From: Burkholderiales bacterium
GTDB lineage: Bacteria; Pseudomonadota; Gammaproteobacteria; Burkholderiales; Usitatibacteraceae
Assembly (NCBI GenBank): GCA_025359285.1
Contig: JANYGV010000196.1
Coordinates: 1 to 32,455 of the forward strand
Length of the DNA stretch: 32,455 nt
Direction of reading: 5' to 3'
Shown here: positions 1-9,779 of the stretch, one piece after another
How positions within the stretch are numbered: position 1 is the stretch's first letter
Layout of the letters: every line of letters starts with the position of its first letter
The notes under the pieces: model-generated
What the model was told of the DNA's origin: nothing
Database searches by the model: none
The model's input: only the letters and a program-made list of their open reading frames with translations
Made by a program: the position numbers and the translations under genes

Positions 1-690
1 CAGAATTTCGCCGATATCAGGTTGGAATAGATCGCGGATCGCGCGCACCACGAGGCTTGATTCCAGATAGATCAACTCCGGCGCTTTTACGTCACGGCCC
101 GCGCCTTCAATCGCCTCCCAAAGCTGCATCAGATAGCTCAAGTCCCACTGCAATTCTTCCGCGCTGCGGCCAATACCGGCGGTGCGGGCAATCACGCTCA
201 TACCTGCTGGAATGTTGAGCGAGTCGAGGGTTTCGCGCAGCTCGGCGCGATCCTCGCCTTCGACACGGCGCGACACGCCGCCGCCGCGTGGGTTATTCGG
301 CATCAGTACCAAATAACGGCCGGCAAGTGAAACGTAGGTGGTAAGCGCTGCGCCCTTGTTGCCGCGCTCGTCTTTTTCCACTTGTACGAGGATTTCTTGG
401 CCGACTTTTAAATTCTGCGCGAGCTTGGCGCGGGTGCCGTCGCCGTCTTCGCCTTGCACGTATTCGCGGGTCAATTCCTTGAACGGCAAAAAGCCGTGGC
501 GCTCGGCACCGTAATCGACAAAAATCGCTTCGAGCGATTGTTCAACTCGGGTGACTTTCGCTTTGTAGATATTGCTCTTGCGCTGTTCCTGACCGACATG
601 TTCAATATCGAGATCAACCAGCTTTTGACCATCAACTATGGCGACGCGAAGCTCTTCGGCTTGCGTGGCGTTAAATAACATTCTTTTCAT
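1..690 (-). CDS. rne: Ribonuclease E, N-terminal part (gene continues off the left edge)
   Basis: Minus-strand frame starting at ATG 690 reads [30 protein letters not shown]...[15 protein letters not shown], typical of the RNase E/G N-terminus. Absent from the ORF track because no stop lies inside the window. Confidence 0.95.
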   Translation of the reverse strand, partial: MKRMLFNATQAEELRVAIVDGQKLVDLDIEHVGQEQRKSNIYKAKVTRVEQSLEAIFVDYGAERHGFLPFKELTREYVQGEDGDGTRAKLAQNLKVGQEILVQVEKDERGNKGAALTTYVSLAGRYLVLMPNNPRGGGVSRRVEGEDRAELRETLDSLNIPAGMSVIARTAGIGRSAEELQWDLSYLMQLWEAIEGAGRDVKAPELIYLESSLVVRAIRDLFQPDIGEIL

Positions 691-871
691 ATTTATTCTT
701 CTTTCTCGCGCTATTGCTGTCGACCAATAAATGGTCTAACCAAACGCAATGCGAGGCCGGAAGTGGAACGGCGGACTGTTGAACTCAGCTGCGCATCACG
801 CGCGGCGTCTGCGGGTGAGGCTTTAGTGCGTGTGAAAAATGTTCAACCGGCTTGCGGTTGAGACACCAGAT

Positions 872-899
872 ACGGCGTTCAGCATGCTGCTGACGCCGT
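872..899 (-). promoter_or_regulatory. Strong hairpin in the upstream region/probable leader of rne
   Basis: acggcgttcagca (872-884) pairs with tgctgacgccgt (888-899), 12 bp with one bulge and 3-nt loop; a second hairpin caaccg-gcttg-cggttg lies at 844-860. Confidence 0.55.
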
Positions 900-1374
900 T
901 CAAAATCTCGAATCTATGTTGCTGACGATTGGATTTCACAAAAACTCGCAAAAACTAAATACGCAGAAAATCAAACTAGCGGATCAGACAGTTGTGTCCA
1001 AATGCACATCGGCTAACTGATTCAATTCTTTATGTCCAAAGCCGGGCGAACAATGCCTGACCTTTAAAATGTTCCATCTTCACGCCGCCACACTTTGTTA
1101 GCTTCGTTTGCTGTCTGGTCACAGTCAGCATCCCGAAGGGCACGCGTAAATCGTTTAGTATCGCTACTTTGATGACCGAAATTTTCGGTCATCCGGCGGT
1201 GAGCAAAAACGACCGCCCGTTTTCCGCAGCGGGTTTACGTTTCACAAGGCTCTGGCGATGGATTTAGAAATCGCGCGGGAATGTGTTGCGGTCAACCTTT
1301 GCGGTGATGTGAGGGAATCCGTAAAAATTCTGTGGACTCGCTTCAAAATCAACGAGATAAAAGTATAACCTAAC

Positions 1375-2481
1375 ATGGCACTTACTGGTAAGAGCGATCC
1401 AAAAGCCCGTCAGGGGGGTAAGTCGGCGATAAAAGTTGAAATACCGGCCGCAGCAAAAAAAAGCTTGGCGTCACCTAGTGCGGATGCGGCGTCAACGTTG
1501 AAAATAGATGAGGCGCACTCGGGACAGCGGCTGGATAATTTTTTGGCGGCAATCCTTAAGGGGGTTCCCAAAAGTCATCTTTATCGAATCGTCCGCTCGG
1601 GCGAAGTTCGGGTGAACAAGGGCCGGATTGATGTGGCGTACCGTCTGGTTGACGGCGACATGGTTCGCGTTCCGCCAATTCGTACCGCGAATACAGCAAT
1701 CCCCAGTACTGGCGTGCCGTTCGAGGCAAATATGGCTGTAAAAGCCCGCCAGAGCTTGAGTGTTCTATTTGAAGATGATGCATTACTGGCCATCGATAAA
1801 CCGGCTGGCTTGGCGGTTCATGGCGGTAGCGGCGTCAGTTTCGGTGTGATCGAAGCGCTACGCGCGCAGCGGCCTGACGCCAAATATCTGGAATTAGTAC
1901 ACCGCCTTGATCGTGAAACGTCGGGGGTTTTGTTGGTGGCGAAAAAACGTAGCGCGCTGACAGGATTGCATGCGATGTTGCGCGGCGATACCGACACCCG
2001 CATGGAGAAAAACTATCATGCGTTGGTAAAAGGCGATTGGCCGGATGAGAAGCGGCATGTGCGCGTGAAACTCGCCAAACGCGTCACCGCAAGTGGCGAA
2101 AAACGCGTATCTGTGGATGAAGAAGACGGCCAGGATGCGCACACCATTTTTACGCGTGTGGAGCGCCTCGGCATGGCAACGTTGCTCAATTGCGATATTC
2201 GCACTGGTCGTACCCACCAGATTCGCGTGCATCTGACGTATCTCGGCTTTCCGATCATCGGTGATGATAAATACGGCGATTTTGCGTTGAATAAAATTGC
2301 ACAAGCGACAAAAAATGGCGGTTTGAAGCGTATGTTTTTGCACGCGCGGCTGGTTCGTTTCGCGCACCCGCTAACCGGCGAGTTATTGACCATTGAATCG
2401 CCCCAGCCTCCAGACCTGGTGCGCTATCTGGCGTTTCTCAGGTCGCGTCAACTTGCGGCTAAACAGGCCGCGTCGGCATGA
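1375..2481 (+). CDS. rluC: 23S rRNA pseudouridine synthase RluC-like
   Basis: S4-like N-terminus plus LVHRLDRETSGVLLVAKK catalytic motif and GRTHQIRVHLTYLGFPIIGDDKYGD; divergent from rne as in many proteobacteria. Confidence 0.93.
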   Translation: MALTGKSDPKARQGGKSAIKVEIPAAAKKSLASPSADAASTLKIDEAHSGQRLDNFLAAILKGVPKSHLYRIVRSGEVRVNKGRIDVAYRLVDGDMVRVPPIRTANTAIPSTGVPFEANMAVKARQSLSVLFEDDALLAIDKPAGLAVHGGSGVSFGVIEALRAQRPDAKYLELVHRLDRETSGVLLVAKKRSALTGLHAMLRGDTDTRMEKNYHALVKGDWPDEKRHVRVKLAKRVTASGEKRVSVDEEDGQDAHTIFTRVERLGMATLLNCDIRTGRTHQIRVHLTYLGFPIIGDDKYGDFALNKIAQATKNGGLKRMFLHARLVRFAHPLTGELLTIESPQPPDLVRYLAFLRSRQLAAKQAASA

Positions 2482-3137
2482 ACGAACACCGGTTTGACTT
2501 GGTAGTCTTCGATTGGGATGGCACGCTAAGCGATTCCACTGGATTAATTGCCGAATGCATTCAACTGGCGGCACGCGATTTAGGCTTCCGCGAGCCCACG
2601 ATGGTGCAAGCCAAAAGTATTATTGGCTTAGGGCTTCATCGGTCGACTGAGATGTTATTTCCAGAACTTGATGAGGCAGATCGAATGCGGTTTGCGGAAC
2701 GCTTTCGCGAGCATTATGTGCCGCGCGATCATGAGGCGACACTCTACGCCGGGGTCAGGGAGCTGTTGCCGCAATTGCAGCGCCCGAATCGCTTTTTGGC
2801 CGTCGCAACAGGCAAGCCCCGGTTAGGGTTGGAACGGGCATTCCAGCGTACCGGACTCAAACCATATTTTGACTTCAGCCGCTGTGGTGACGAGGGCATG
2901 CCCAAACCTGATGCCGATATGTTGCTGCGGCTGATAGAGTTCTCGAATGTGGCTGCGGATCGAGTGCTGATGATTGGCGATACGACCCACGACCTTGACC
3001 TCGCGCGTAATGCGAGAGTATCAGCAGTGGGCGTGGGCTATGGCGCTCATTCAATGGCCGTATTATCGACGCGGCCGTCGATGGTAATTGTTGAAAATGT
3101 GACCGAACTAACAGCATGGTTAATGCAACATGGTTGA
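2478..3137 (+). CDS. HAD-superfamily hydrolase (phosphoglycolate phosphatase-like)
   Basis: FDWDGTLSDS motif I and MIGDTTHDLDLARNA motif IV; ATGA overlap with rluC. Confidence 0.9.
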   Translation: MNEHRFDLVVFDWDGTLSDSTGLIAECIQLAARDLGFREPTMVQAKSIIGLGLHRSTEMLFPELDEADRMRFAERFREHYVPRDHEATLYAGVRELLPQLQRPNRFLAVATGKPRLGLERAFQRTGLKPYFDFSRCGDEGMPKPDADMLLRLIEFSNVAADRVLMIGDTTHDLDLARNARVSAVGVGYGAHSMAVLSTRPSMVIVENVTELTAWLMQHG

Positions 3138-3543
3138 TACTTCGCAAGTGATTTGCGCCCGCGCTGATTTGGTTGAGAGCGTTAGCGGCGGCAAAGCGAT
3201 CCGCTTTATGATGCGGCGCGGTGTGAAAAATTCGCAAGATTTACAAAAACTGTCCTGTTTTGTAGTGGCGTTTGGGGGCGAAATTTATGCCTATGTCAAC
3301 AAGTGTCCGCACCGCTACACCGAGCTTGATTGGCTGCCGGGGGAGGTGTTTGATGATGAGGGGTTATACTTAGTTTGTGCGACGCATGGGGCGGTATTTG
3401 AAGTAAATTCGGGTCTATGCGCGGATGGGCCTTGCAAGGGTTTGTTGCTCGACAAGGTCCAAGTTTGCGAAGTCGACAACCACGTGGTGTTGGTGGACGG
3501 TTTTTTGCTGCGGGAAAATGAAAATAACGGTGACGCATCGTGA
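3130..3543 (+). CDS. Rieske [2Fe-2S] domain protein
   Basis: CPHRYTELDW...CATHGAVFEVNSGLCADGPCKG gives the C-x-H...C-x-x-H Rieske cluster ligands; overlaps the upstream HAD gene. Confidence 0.9.
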   Translation: MVDTSQVICARADLVESVSGGKAIRFMMRRGVKNSQDLQKLSCFVVAFGGEIYAYVNKCPHRYTELDWLPGEVFDDEGLYLVCATHGAVFEVNSGLCADGPCKGLLLDKVQVCEVDNHVVLVDGFLLRENENNGDAS

Positions 3544-3713
3544 AAAACGTACCGAAAATCAATGGCGCAGAGTGGTATAAAAGTAGCAGGATGAGATGTA
3601 AATGGATGTCGAAATATTGCTTCAAGGATGTGAAGTAAAGGATGTGACGTAAAACCTGGTACAGCGAACGTAACCTAAAAATTTTGCTGGCCGCCAACCC
3701 TCAGAAAAATCGA

Positions 3714-6700
3714 ATGGCAAGTAATCGTAGCCCGGAAGACATAAATCTTGAACGAGACCTTTCACGTATTCCGTCACGGTCAGCGTCCTTGCGATCGTCG
3801 TCGCCACTGCCTGGCCCGTTGTTAAAGACAGCATCCGCACGCACGCCTGCATCGCCTTCCGCCGCCGAAAATTTAGCGGCCCCGCACGCCGATGTGGATA
3901 GCGCAACGGCTACTCGTAAAAAGCGCACTGAAAAAATCACTGACAATCAGGTGAATAAAACTAAGTCGCCTAAGTTGCGAATAAAGCCCATTGAGGAGCC
4001 GAGCAAGCCGTCAACATCGCGACACCTGCCGTCTGGCCTGACATTACGAATCGTTATCGGCATGACCGCTGTGGTACTGGTGATGGCATTGGTGCTGGGT
4101 GCATTGGTTGGCGGCGTTTTGAGCGACATGTCGCTACCCCCGGAAGTAGCACAAAAGCTGCGCAATACGTTGTTGATGTGGGGCGTTGGTGGAGTCGGCA
4201 TCGCATGCGCGTTGGGTGCGCTCATTGCTCGGCAGATTAGTGCGCCGATTCTAAGGCTCACCCGCGAATTGAAAGAACACGATATCCGCTTGTATCCGTG
4301 GTCCTCGAACATGCGGCACGAGTTCCGCGAGCTCGAAGAACTGAGCAATGCCATGGAAGTCCTCGCATCGTCAGTACGTCAGCGTGAACGTGAACTTTCT
4401 GAAAGCGAGAGCAAGTTTCGCGAAGCATTTGACTTGGTCGGTATTGGCCTGACGCAGGTGGATGTGTTGGGACGATTTGTGGTGGTAAACCGTCGTTTCT
4501 GTGAAATGCTGGGATATTCACGCGAAGAATTGATTGGCAAACAGTTTCACGAAATTACCCATCCAGATGATCGCGACGACAACGACGAGACGGCCAGCGA
4601 GATGATGGGGAGTGGCGTTCAGGCAGTCAGTAAGCAAAAACGATATTTGCGCAAAGACGGTTCGGTGATGTGGGCGCAACGCTCAGGGGTCGCGGTTCGC
4701 AGCGCGCTTGGAGAGCCGCTCTATGGCTTGGGCTCGATTGAGGATGTATCCCAATATCATGCGTCACAGGAAACGCTGCGCGCCTTGAATGAGTCGCTGC
4801 GTGCGATTGTTGAAACATCCCCGCTAGCGATTTACTCCATCACACCCAACGGCATCGTCACGCTATGGAATCCCGCCGCCGAGCGCATGTTCGGTATTGA
4901 TGAAGCAGATGTGCTCGGCAAACCACTCCCCCTCGCCAATGGTCAACCGCGATTGGTCACGGCGGATATTCGCAGCTGTGTGATGGCGGGGCAGATGGTC
5001 AGCAATATTGAAATTGTGTGGGACGCCAATCCAGATCAGGTGCGCGAGATCAGTATTTCTGCGGCACCGCTGCGTGGTTTGGAACAGAAGATTGTTGGCA
5101 TTTTGCTTACTTGCTCCGACATTACCGAGCTTAAGCGAACCGGACGAACATTGGATCAACAACTGCACTTCACTAAAGAGCTGCTTGAAGTGCTTCCAAA
5201 CCAGATTTTTTACAAAGGCTTGGACGATAAATATTTGGGTTTTAATCGCTCTTGGGAAGAGTTCATGGGGATGCGCCGGGAAGATTGGATCGGAAAAACA
5301 CCGCAAGACCTGTTAAGCCCCGATATGGCCCACCTTGCGCTGATGGAGGATCGTGATGTTTTGCAGAATGGCAAATCGGTTGCGAGCGAGGTAACCCTGC
5401 AGGATGGTGCCGGTATTGAGCGCCAGATGGTGAAGCATATCAGCAGCTTTACGAGCCCTGATGGCAAGCCTGTAGGTTTGATTGGCGTGTTGACGGATAT
5501 CACCGATTTTAAGCAGGTAAAACGCGCACTGGAGGCGTCGGAAGGACGATTCCAGGTGTTGACAGAGAGCGCGATGGACATCGTTACCGTGTTGGACGCG
5601 GAGGGCGTTATCACCTACCAAAGTCCGTCTGTGCGTCACCTGTTGGGGGTTGATCCCCAGCAAATGGTGGGTCGTAGTCAATATGACTTTGTGCACGAAG
5701 ATGATGTTATGTCGATGCGCGTCAGATTTGCTGAGCTGGTTCAAAACGGCTTTATTGATAAGCCTTTTGAATTTCGTGTGCAGGCACGAGATGGCTCGTG
5801 GCGCGTGATGGAATCTATTGGCAAGAGCTGCCTTAATGTGCCTTCCGTGCGCGGCATCGTGGTGAATACTCGCGACGTCACGGAGCGCCGCGCTATTGAG
5901 CAGCGGGTCGCACATCTGGCTTATCACGATGCGTTAACGGGGCTGCCCAATCGCTCGCTGATGCAGGATCGTATTTCGACTGCCATTTCGCGCTCGGAAC
6001 GATCAACCAAAAAATTTGCTGTGATGTTCATCGATATTGATAACTTTAAAAATATCAATGACAGCCTGGGCCATGACGCGGGTGATGATTTGCTTCGGCG
6101 GGTGGCTAACCGCCTTACTGAATCAGTGCGAACCCATGACACCATTGCCCGGCAGGGTGGCGATGAATTTATTGTGCTTCTGGATGAACTTGAAGGGCAT
6201 CAGGGTGCTACCCGTGTAGCGCAAAAAATTCTACAAAGCCTGCGCGCAACGTTCAAGGTCAACGGCGCGGATCAGCACGTATCAGGCTCAATCGGAATCG
6301 CGGTTTATCCGGATGACGGAAAAGACGCATCTACCCTGCTAAAAAATGCTGACACAGCAATGTTCCATAGCAAGAGCCTTGGCAAAAATACGTTCCAATT
6401 CTTTACGCCGCAGATGACCATTGCGGTGAAACGGCGCGCGGCGCTGGAATCGAGCCTCCGCGTGGCCGTCAAGAACGGTAACTTTTCGCTGGTTTACCAG
6501 CCGCAAATCGATCTAAGCACCGGTGCTATTGTCGCCTACGAGGCGTTGGTACGCTGGGTCACCGAACAAGGCGGCATCATGATGCCCGGAGAGTTCATCC
6601 CATTGGCTGAGGAAACCGGGCTCATCAATGAATTGGGACGGTGGGTGCTTGAGGAGAGCTGCCGCCAAAATAAAGCGTGGCACGATATGGGGCTGCCAAA

Positions 6701-7232
6701 GCGACGCATCGCGGTGAATCTTTCGGCGCGCCAATTGGGCGATAAAAACTTTATTGAAATGCTGAATGGCATCCTGGCCCGTACCGGTCTCGCGCCAGAG
6801 TTTCTCGAGCTTGAAATCACTGAGAGCCAAGTGATGCGGCAAGGTGAGGGCAGTATTGGTCTGCTGAATGAAATTGCGGCGATGGGTATTCATTTGGCGG
6901 TCGATGACTTTGGTACTGGTTATTCAAGCCTCTCCTATTTGAAGCGGCTGCCCATTACCAAATTGAAAATTGACCAAAGTTTTGTGCGGGATATCACCGT
7001 CGACCCCAATGACGCGGCTATCGTGGTGGCGATCATCAACATGGCAAAAAGTCTTGATCTTGATGTGATTGCAGAAGGTATTGAAACCGCAGGCCAGTTG
7101 AGTTTGTTAAGGGCAAAAGGTTGTATGGTTGGTCAAGGCTATTATTTCAGTGTGCCACTTTCAGCCAAAGAGTTGGAACCCATGTTGGCCAAGCAGAATA
7201 TATTTACGCCGTTACCAGAACTGATTGCTTAA
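3714..7232 (+). CDS. Membrane-associated PAS(x4)-GGDEF-EAL c-di-GMP enzyme (ORF track begins at TTG 3684; ATG 3714 is a plausible start)
   Basis: Two hydrophobic segments, HAMP-like stretch, four PAS-like blocks, intact RTHD I-site + GGDEF, and EAL-domain motifs YEALVRW, ELEITES, DDFGTGYSSLSYLKRLPITKLKIDQSFV. Confidence 0.93.
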   Translation: MASNRSPEDINLERDLSRIPSRSASLRSSSPLPGPLLKTASARTPASPSAAENLAAPHADVDSATATRKKRTEKITDNQVNKTKSPKLRIKPIEEPSKPSTSRHLPSGLTLRIVIGMTAVVLVMALVLGALVGGVLSDMSLPPEVAQKLRNTLLMWGVGGVGIACALGALIARQISAPILRLTRELKEHDIRLYPWSSNMRHEFRELEELSNAMEVLASSVRQRERELSESESKFREAFDLVGIGLTQVDVLGRFVVVNRRFCEMLGYSREELIGKQFHEITHPDDRDDNDETASEMMGSGVQAVSKQKRYLRKDGSVMWAQRSGVAVRSALGEPLYGLGSIEDVSQYHASQETLRALNESLRAIVETSPLAIYSITPNGIVTLWNPAAERMFGIDEADVLGKPLPLANGQPRLVTADIRSCVMAGQMVSNIEIVWDANPDQVREISISAAPLRGLEQKIVGILLTCSDITELKRTGRTLDQQLHFTKELLEVLPNQIFYKGLDDKYLGFNRSWEEFMGMRREDWIGKTPQDLLSPDMAHLALMEDRDVLQNGKSVASEVTLQDGAGIERQMVKHISSFTSPDGKPVGLIGVLTDITDFKQVKRALEASEGRFQVLTESAMDIVTVLDAEGVITYQSPSVRHLLGVDPQQMVGRSQYDFVHEDDVMSMRVRFAELVQNGFIDKPFEFRVQARDGSWRVMESIGKSCLNVPSVRGIVVNTRDVTERRAIEQRVAHLAYHDALTGLPNRSLMQDRISTAISRSERSTKKFAVMFIDIDNFKNINDSLGHDAGDDLLRRVANRLTESVRTHDTIARQGGDEFIVLLDELEGHQGATRVAQKILQSLRATFKVNGADQHVSGSIGIAVYPDDGKDASTLLKNADTAMFHSKSLGKNTFQFFTPQMTIAVKRRAALESSLRVAVKNGNFSLVYQPQIDLSTGAIVAYEALVRWVTEQGGIMMPGEFIPLAEETGLINELGRWVLEESCRQNKAWHDMGLPKRRIAVNLSARQLGDKNFIEMLNGILARTGLAPEFLELEITESQVMRQGEGSIGLLNEIAAMGIHLAVDDFGTGYSSLSYLKRLPITKLKIDQSFVRDITVDPNDAAIVVAIINMAKSLDLDVIAEGIETAGQLSLLRAKGCMVGQGYYFSVPLSAKELEPMLAKQNIFTPLPELIA

Positions 7233-7323
7233 TCAAGCCCCGAGGCCAACAACTGAAGCGAAACACGTTGACGCTCAAAATGATATAACGGATGGAAGCA
7301 GAGTAGGGCAGAGCAGAACAGCG

Positions 7324-8082
7324 CTACGCTAAAAATAAAAACAAAGTTGGTGCCTTCTCAATTTCAATTTTTTTGGCCCGCCATTGGGAAACTTGCAATG
7401 TTAGTACGTTCTCTGTCAAGCCCGTCAAATTCGTTGCAATGCAAAGCCGGGTGGCAGGATTTAACGTGGCAACGAGGTCCGCAAATAGTGGTCCGTTGCG
7501 ATACGGTGTTTCGATAAACATCTGGGTCATATTTTTTTGTTTGGACTCGCGCTCAGATTCCATGATGGCTCTTATGCGGGATGTTTTTTCTTGCGGTAGG
7601 TAGCCATGAAACGCGAATTTTTGGCCATTCAAGCCGGAAGCCATCAAGCCTAATAAAATCGATGAAGGGCCCACAAGCGGCACCACTCTAATCCCAGCCT
7701 TGTGAGCCGCGGCGACGACGACAGCGCCCGGATCCGCGACCGCGGGTGCGCCCGCCTCAGAAACCAAGCCAACATCAAATCCAGCGAAAAGTGGTTTTAA
7801 AAATGATGAAATTAATTCATCAGCAGAATCGACGCCGACTTGTTTGGCATGTTTGTCCAACTCCACAATGGAGATCTCTTGCAGTGGCCGAGAAATGCCA
7901 ATAGCTTTAATAAATGCGCGCGCTGTTTTCGCGTTTTCAGCGATGTAATGATCAAGCCGCTGCGCAACTGAAATGACCTCATTAGGAAGTATTTGTTGTG
8001 GCCTGAATGATTCGGCCAAATTGGTCGGCAGCAAATAAAGCTTCCCCCATGTGTCGGGCGCGGTCATGCCAACACCCGACAA
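7324..8082 (-). CDS. SAM-dependent methyltransferase of the RsmI/tetrapyrrole methylase family
   Basis: VSEAGAPAVADPGAVVVAAAHKAGIRVVPLVGPSSILLGLMASGL matches RsmI-type motifs; next to maf. ATG at 8067 is an alternative start. Confidence 0.85.
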   Translation of the reverse strand: MSGVGMTAPDTWGKLYLLPTNLAESFRPQQILPNEVISVAQRLDHYIAENAKTARAFIKAIGISRPLQEISIVELDKHAKQVGVDSADELISSFLKPLFAGFDVGLVSEAGAPAVADPGAVVVAAAHKAGIRVVPLVGPSSILLGLMASGLNGQKFAFHGYLPQEKTSRIRAIMESERESKQKNMTQMFIETPYRNGPLFADLVATLNPATRLCIATNLTGLTENVLTLQVSQWRAKKIEIEKAPTLFLFLA

Positions 8083-8693
8083 CCTTCCTGCGCAAGCATA
8101 TCGGTAAGCGCGAGTAACGGCAGGCCAATTAGCGCCGTTGGATCATTGCTGGTCATGCGCGAAATAAGTGCGGCTCCCAAACCCTCTGATTTGGCGCTAC
8201 CTGCACAATCCAGCGCGTTTTCGCGGTCGAGATAATTCTCTATTTCGCTATCACCGTAGTGGCGAAAGGCGACCTCTGTGGGGACAATCAGCGATTGTGT
8301 GCGCCCCGTTTCAGCATGCACTACCGCCACCGCAGTATGAAAAATGACTGTGTGCCCGCGCATGGCTTGCAGCTGTGCTTTTGCGCGATCACGTGCGCCG
8401 GGTTTGCCCAGTTGTTGACCATTGAGATCGGCCACTTGGTCGGAACCAATAATTAGCGTACGAGTTGGCTCGGAATGGTCAATGTCGTGGCGTGATGCTG
8501 CGTTTATCGACTCAGCAACGACTACGGCTTTAGCAATCGATAATCTAAGGGCAGTGTCAGCCGGGCTTTCACCTGTGAGCGGCGTTTCATCTACCTCCGG
8601 CTTCACAATGTCGAACGGAATGTGGAGACGACTTAATAGCTCAGCGCGGTAGCGCGAAGTAGAGGCAAGGATTATTTTTATCTTCAAAATCAA
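8064..8693 (-). CDS. maf: Maf family nucleotide pyrophosphatase (YceF-like)
   Basis: IILASTSRYRAELLSRLHIPFDIVKPEVDET and IGSDQVADLNGQQLGKP motifs; overlaps the methyltransferase gene. Confidence 0.93.
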   Translation of the reverse strand: MILKIKIILASTSRYRAELLSRLHIPFDIVKPEVDETPLTGESPADTALRLSIAKAVVVAESINAASRHDIDHSEPTRTLIIGSDQVADLNGQQLGKPGARDRAKAQLQAMRGHTVIFHTAVAVVHAETGRTQSLIVPTEVAFRHYGDSEIENYLDRENALDCAGSAKSEGLGAALISRMTSNDPTALIGLPLLALTDMLAQEGCRVLA

Positions 8694-8781
8694 TGGCTTT
8701 TTGACTTCTATATGGTTAAACCGTATTATATAAGGCGTTTAGCTGGTTTCTTGGCAGTCCCTAATTTCGTATTAAATTTGT

Positions 8782-9396
8782 ATGACCTCAACACTCAATC
8801 TAGAACGATTTGTTCGACAACAGCAATCCATTTCCGGCGACTTTTTGCCGATGCAATTGCCGCGACTAACGCCATTCCTCGCTGGTAAAGAAGGACAAAT
8901 TCAATACACAGTGACGGGCAGCGAAACAGTAGATGTTGCGGGTAGACGAGTTCAGCGTCTTAAGTGTATAATTTCGGGTTGGTTTTTGGTGGCAGACCCC
9001 GAAACTTTAGAGCCGCAGCAATACGATCTTTCAATCCAGAGTCGCCTGGTGCTAGTAAACCAGGAATCCGAGCTGCCACCGCTCGAAGATGAAGCGCCTG
9101 ATGAAGATTATGTGACTCTGGGCGAAGAAATCGATATTCAGGAGTTGATCGAGGAAGAGATTTTGCTTGATTTGCCACTTTGGGCGATTGCGGTAGAGAA
9201 ACAAAGCCGTGCAAAAAAAGTATCGGTCAAAAAAAGCAAAGCAAGCATGGATGCTGGATTGAGTGATAACGATTCAAGAATTGACGATTCAAGAATTGAC
9301 GATTCAATCAGTGACGATCCGATCAGGGGCGCGGACGTCAAGGAAAAAAAGGCATCGCCTTTTGCGAAATTGGCAGCGCTGAAAAGTGCCCGTTAG
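8782..9396 (+). CDS. YceD / DUF177 family protein
   Basis: Position immediately upstream of rpmF; CxxxxxG-like core (LKCIISGWFLV), acidic DEAPDEDYV...EEIDIQELIEEEILLDLPL. Confidence 0.85.
   Translation: MTSTLNLERFVRQQQSISGDFLPMQLPRLTPFLAGKEGQIQYTVTGSETVDVAGRRVQRLKCIISGWFLVADPETLEPQQYDLSIQSRLVLVNQESELPPLEDEAPDEDYVTLGEEIDIQELIEEEILLDLPLWAIAVEKQSRAKKVSVKKSKASMDAGLSDNDSRIDDSRIDDSISDDPIRGADVKEKKASPFAKLAALKSAR
9271..9315 (+). repeat. 15-bp in-frame tandem repeat (gattcaagaattgac x2 plus one degenerate copy) in the yceD-like gene
   Basis: Direct reading: 9271-9285 and 9286-9300 identical; 9301-9315 gattcaatcagtgac. Confidence 0.95.
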
Positions 9397-9461
9397 CCGG
9401 AAAAAAAGAAGTTTGTTTTACGCATCTTTCATTTTAGTTTCAGAATTTCAGGAGAAATACC

Positions 9462-9644
9462 ATGGCAGTTCAGCAAAACAAAAAATCCCCTTCAAAACGT
9501 GGCATGCATCGTTCGCACGACTTTCTGGTTGGCCCGGCGCTTGCTGTTGAGCCCACCACGGGTGAAGCGCATTTGCGTCATCATGTATCGCCTACCGGTT
9601 ACTATCGCGGAAAAAAAGTTATTAAAACCAAAGCTGATGAATAA
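9462..9644 (+). CDS. rpmF: 50S ribosomal protein L32
   Basis: [53 protein letters not shown]; upstream of plsX. Confidence 0.97.
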   Translation: MAVQQNKKSPSKRGMHRSHDFLVGPALAVEPTTGEAHLRHHVSPTGYYRGKKVIKTKADE

Positions 9645-9779
9645 ATTTTGCGGGCGCCGCTGTTAGGAGACGACACCTCAAAACGTGCGGCGACGACAAA
9701 GTCAACCGCGTCATCAAAGTCGTTAAATAACAAGATAAACTGCCCGGACTCGCTTCTTAGGGGAAGCGGTTCCCACAAA

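Noticed and set aside
454-678. 74-aa plus-strand ORF at the left edge
   Set aside because: Antisense to the rne 5' coding region.
5313-5927. 204-aa minus-strand ORF inside the PAS-GGDEF-EAL gene
   Set aside because: Antisense to well-supported domain coding; no recognisable family.
9751-9768. cgcttc...gaagcg hairpin just before plsX
   Set aside because: Only 6 bp with a 6-nt loop; could be a weak leader structure but too short to claim a regulatory role.
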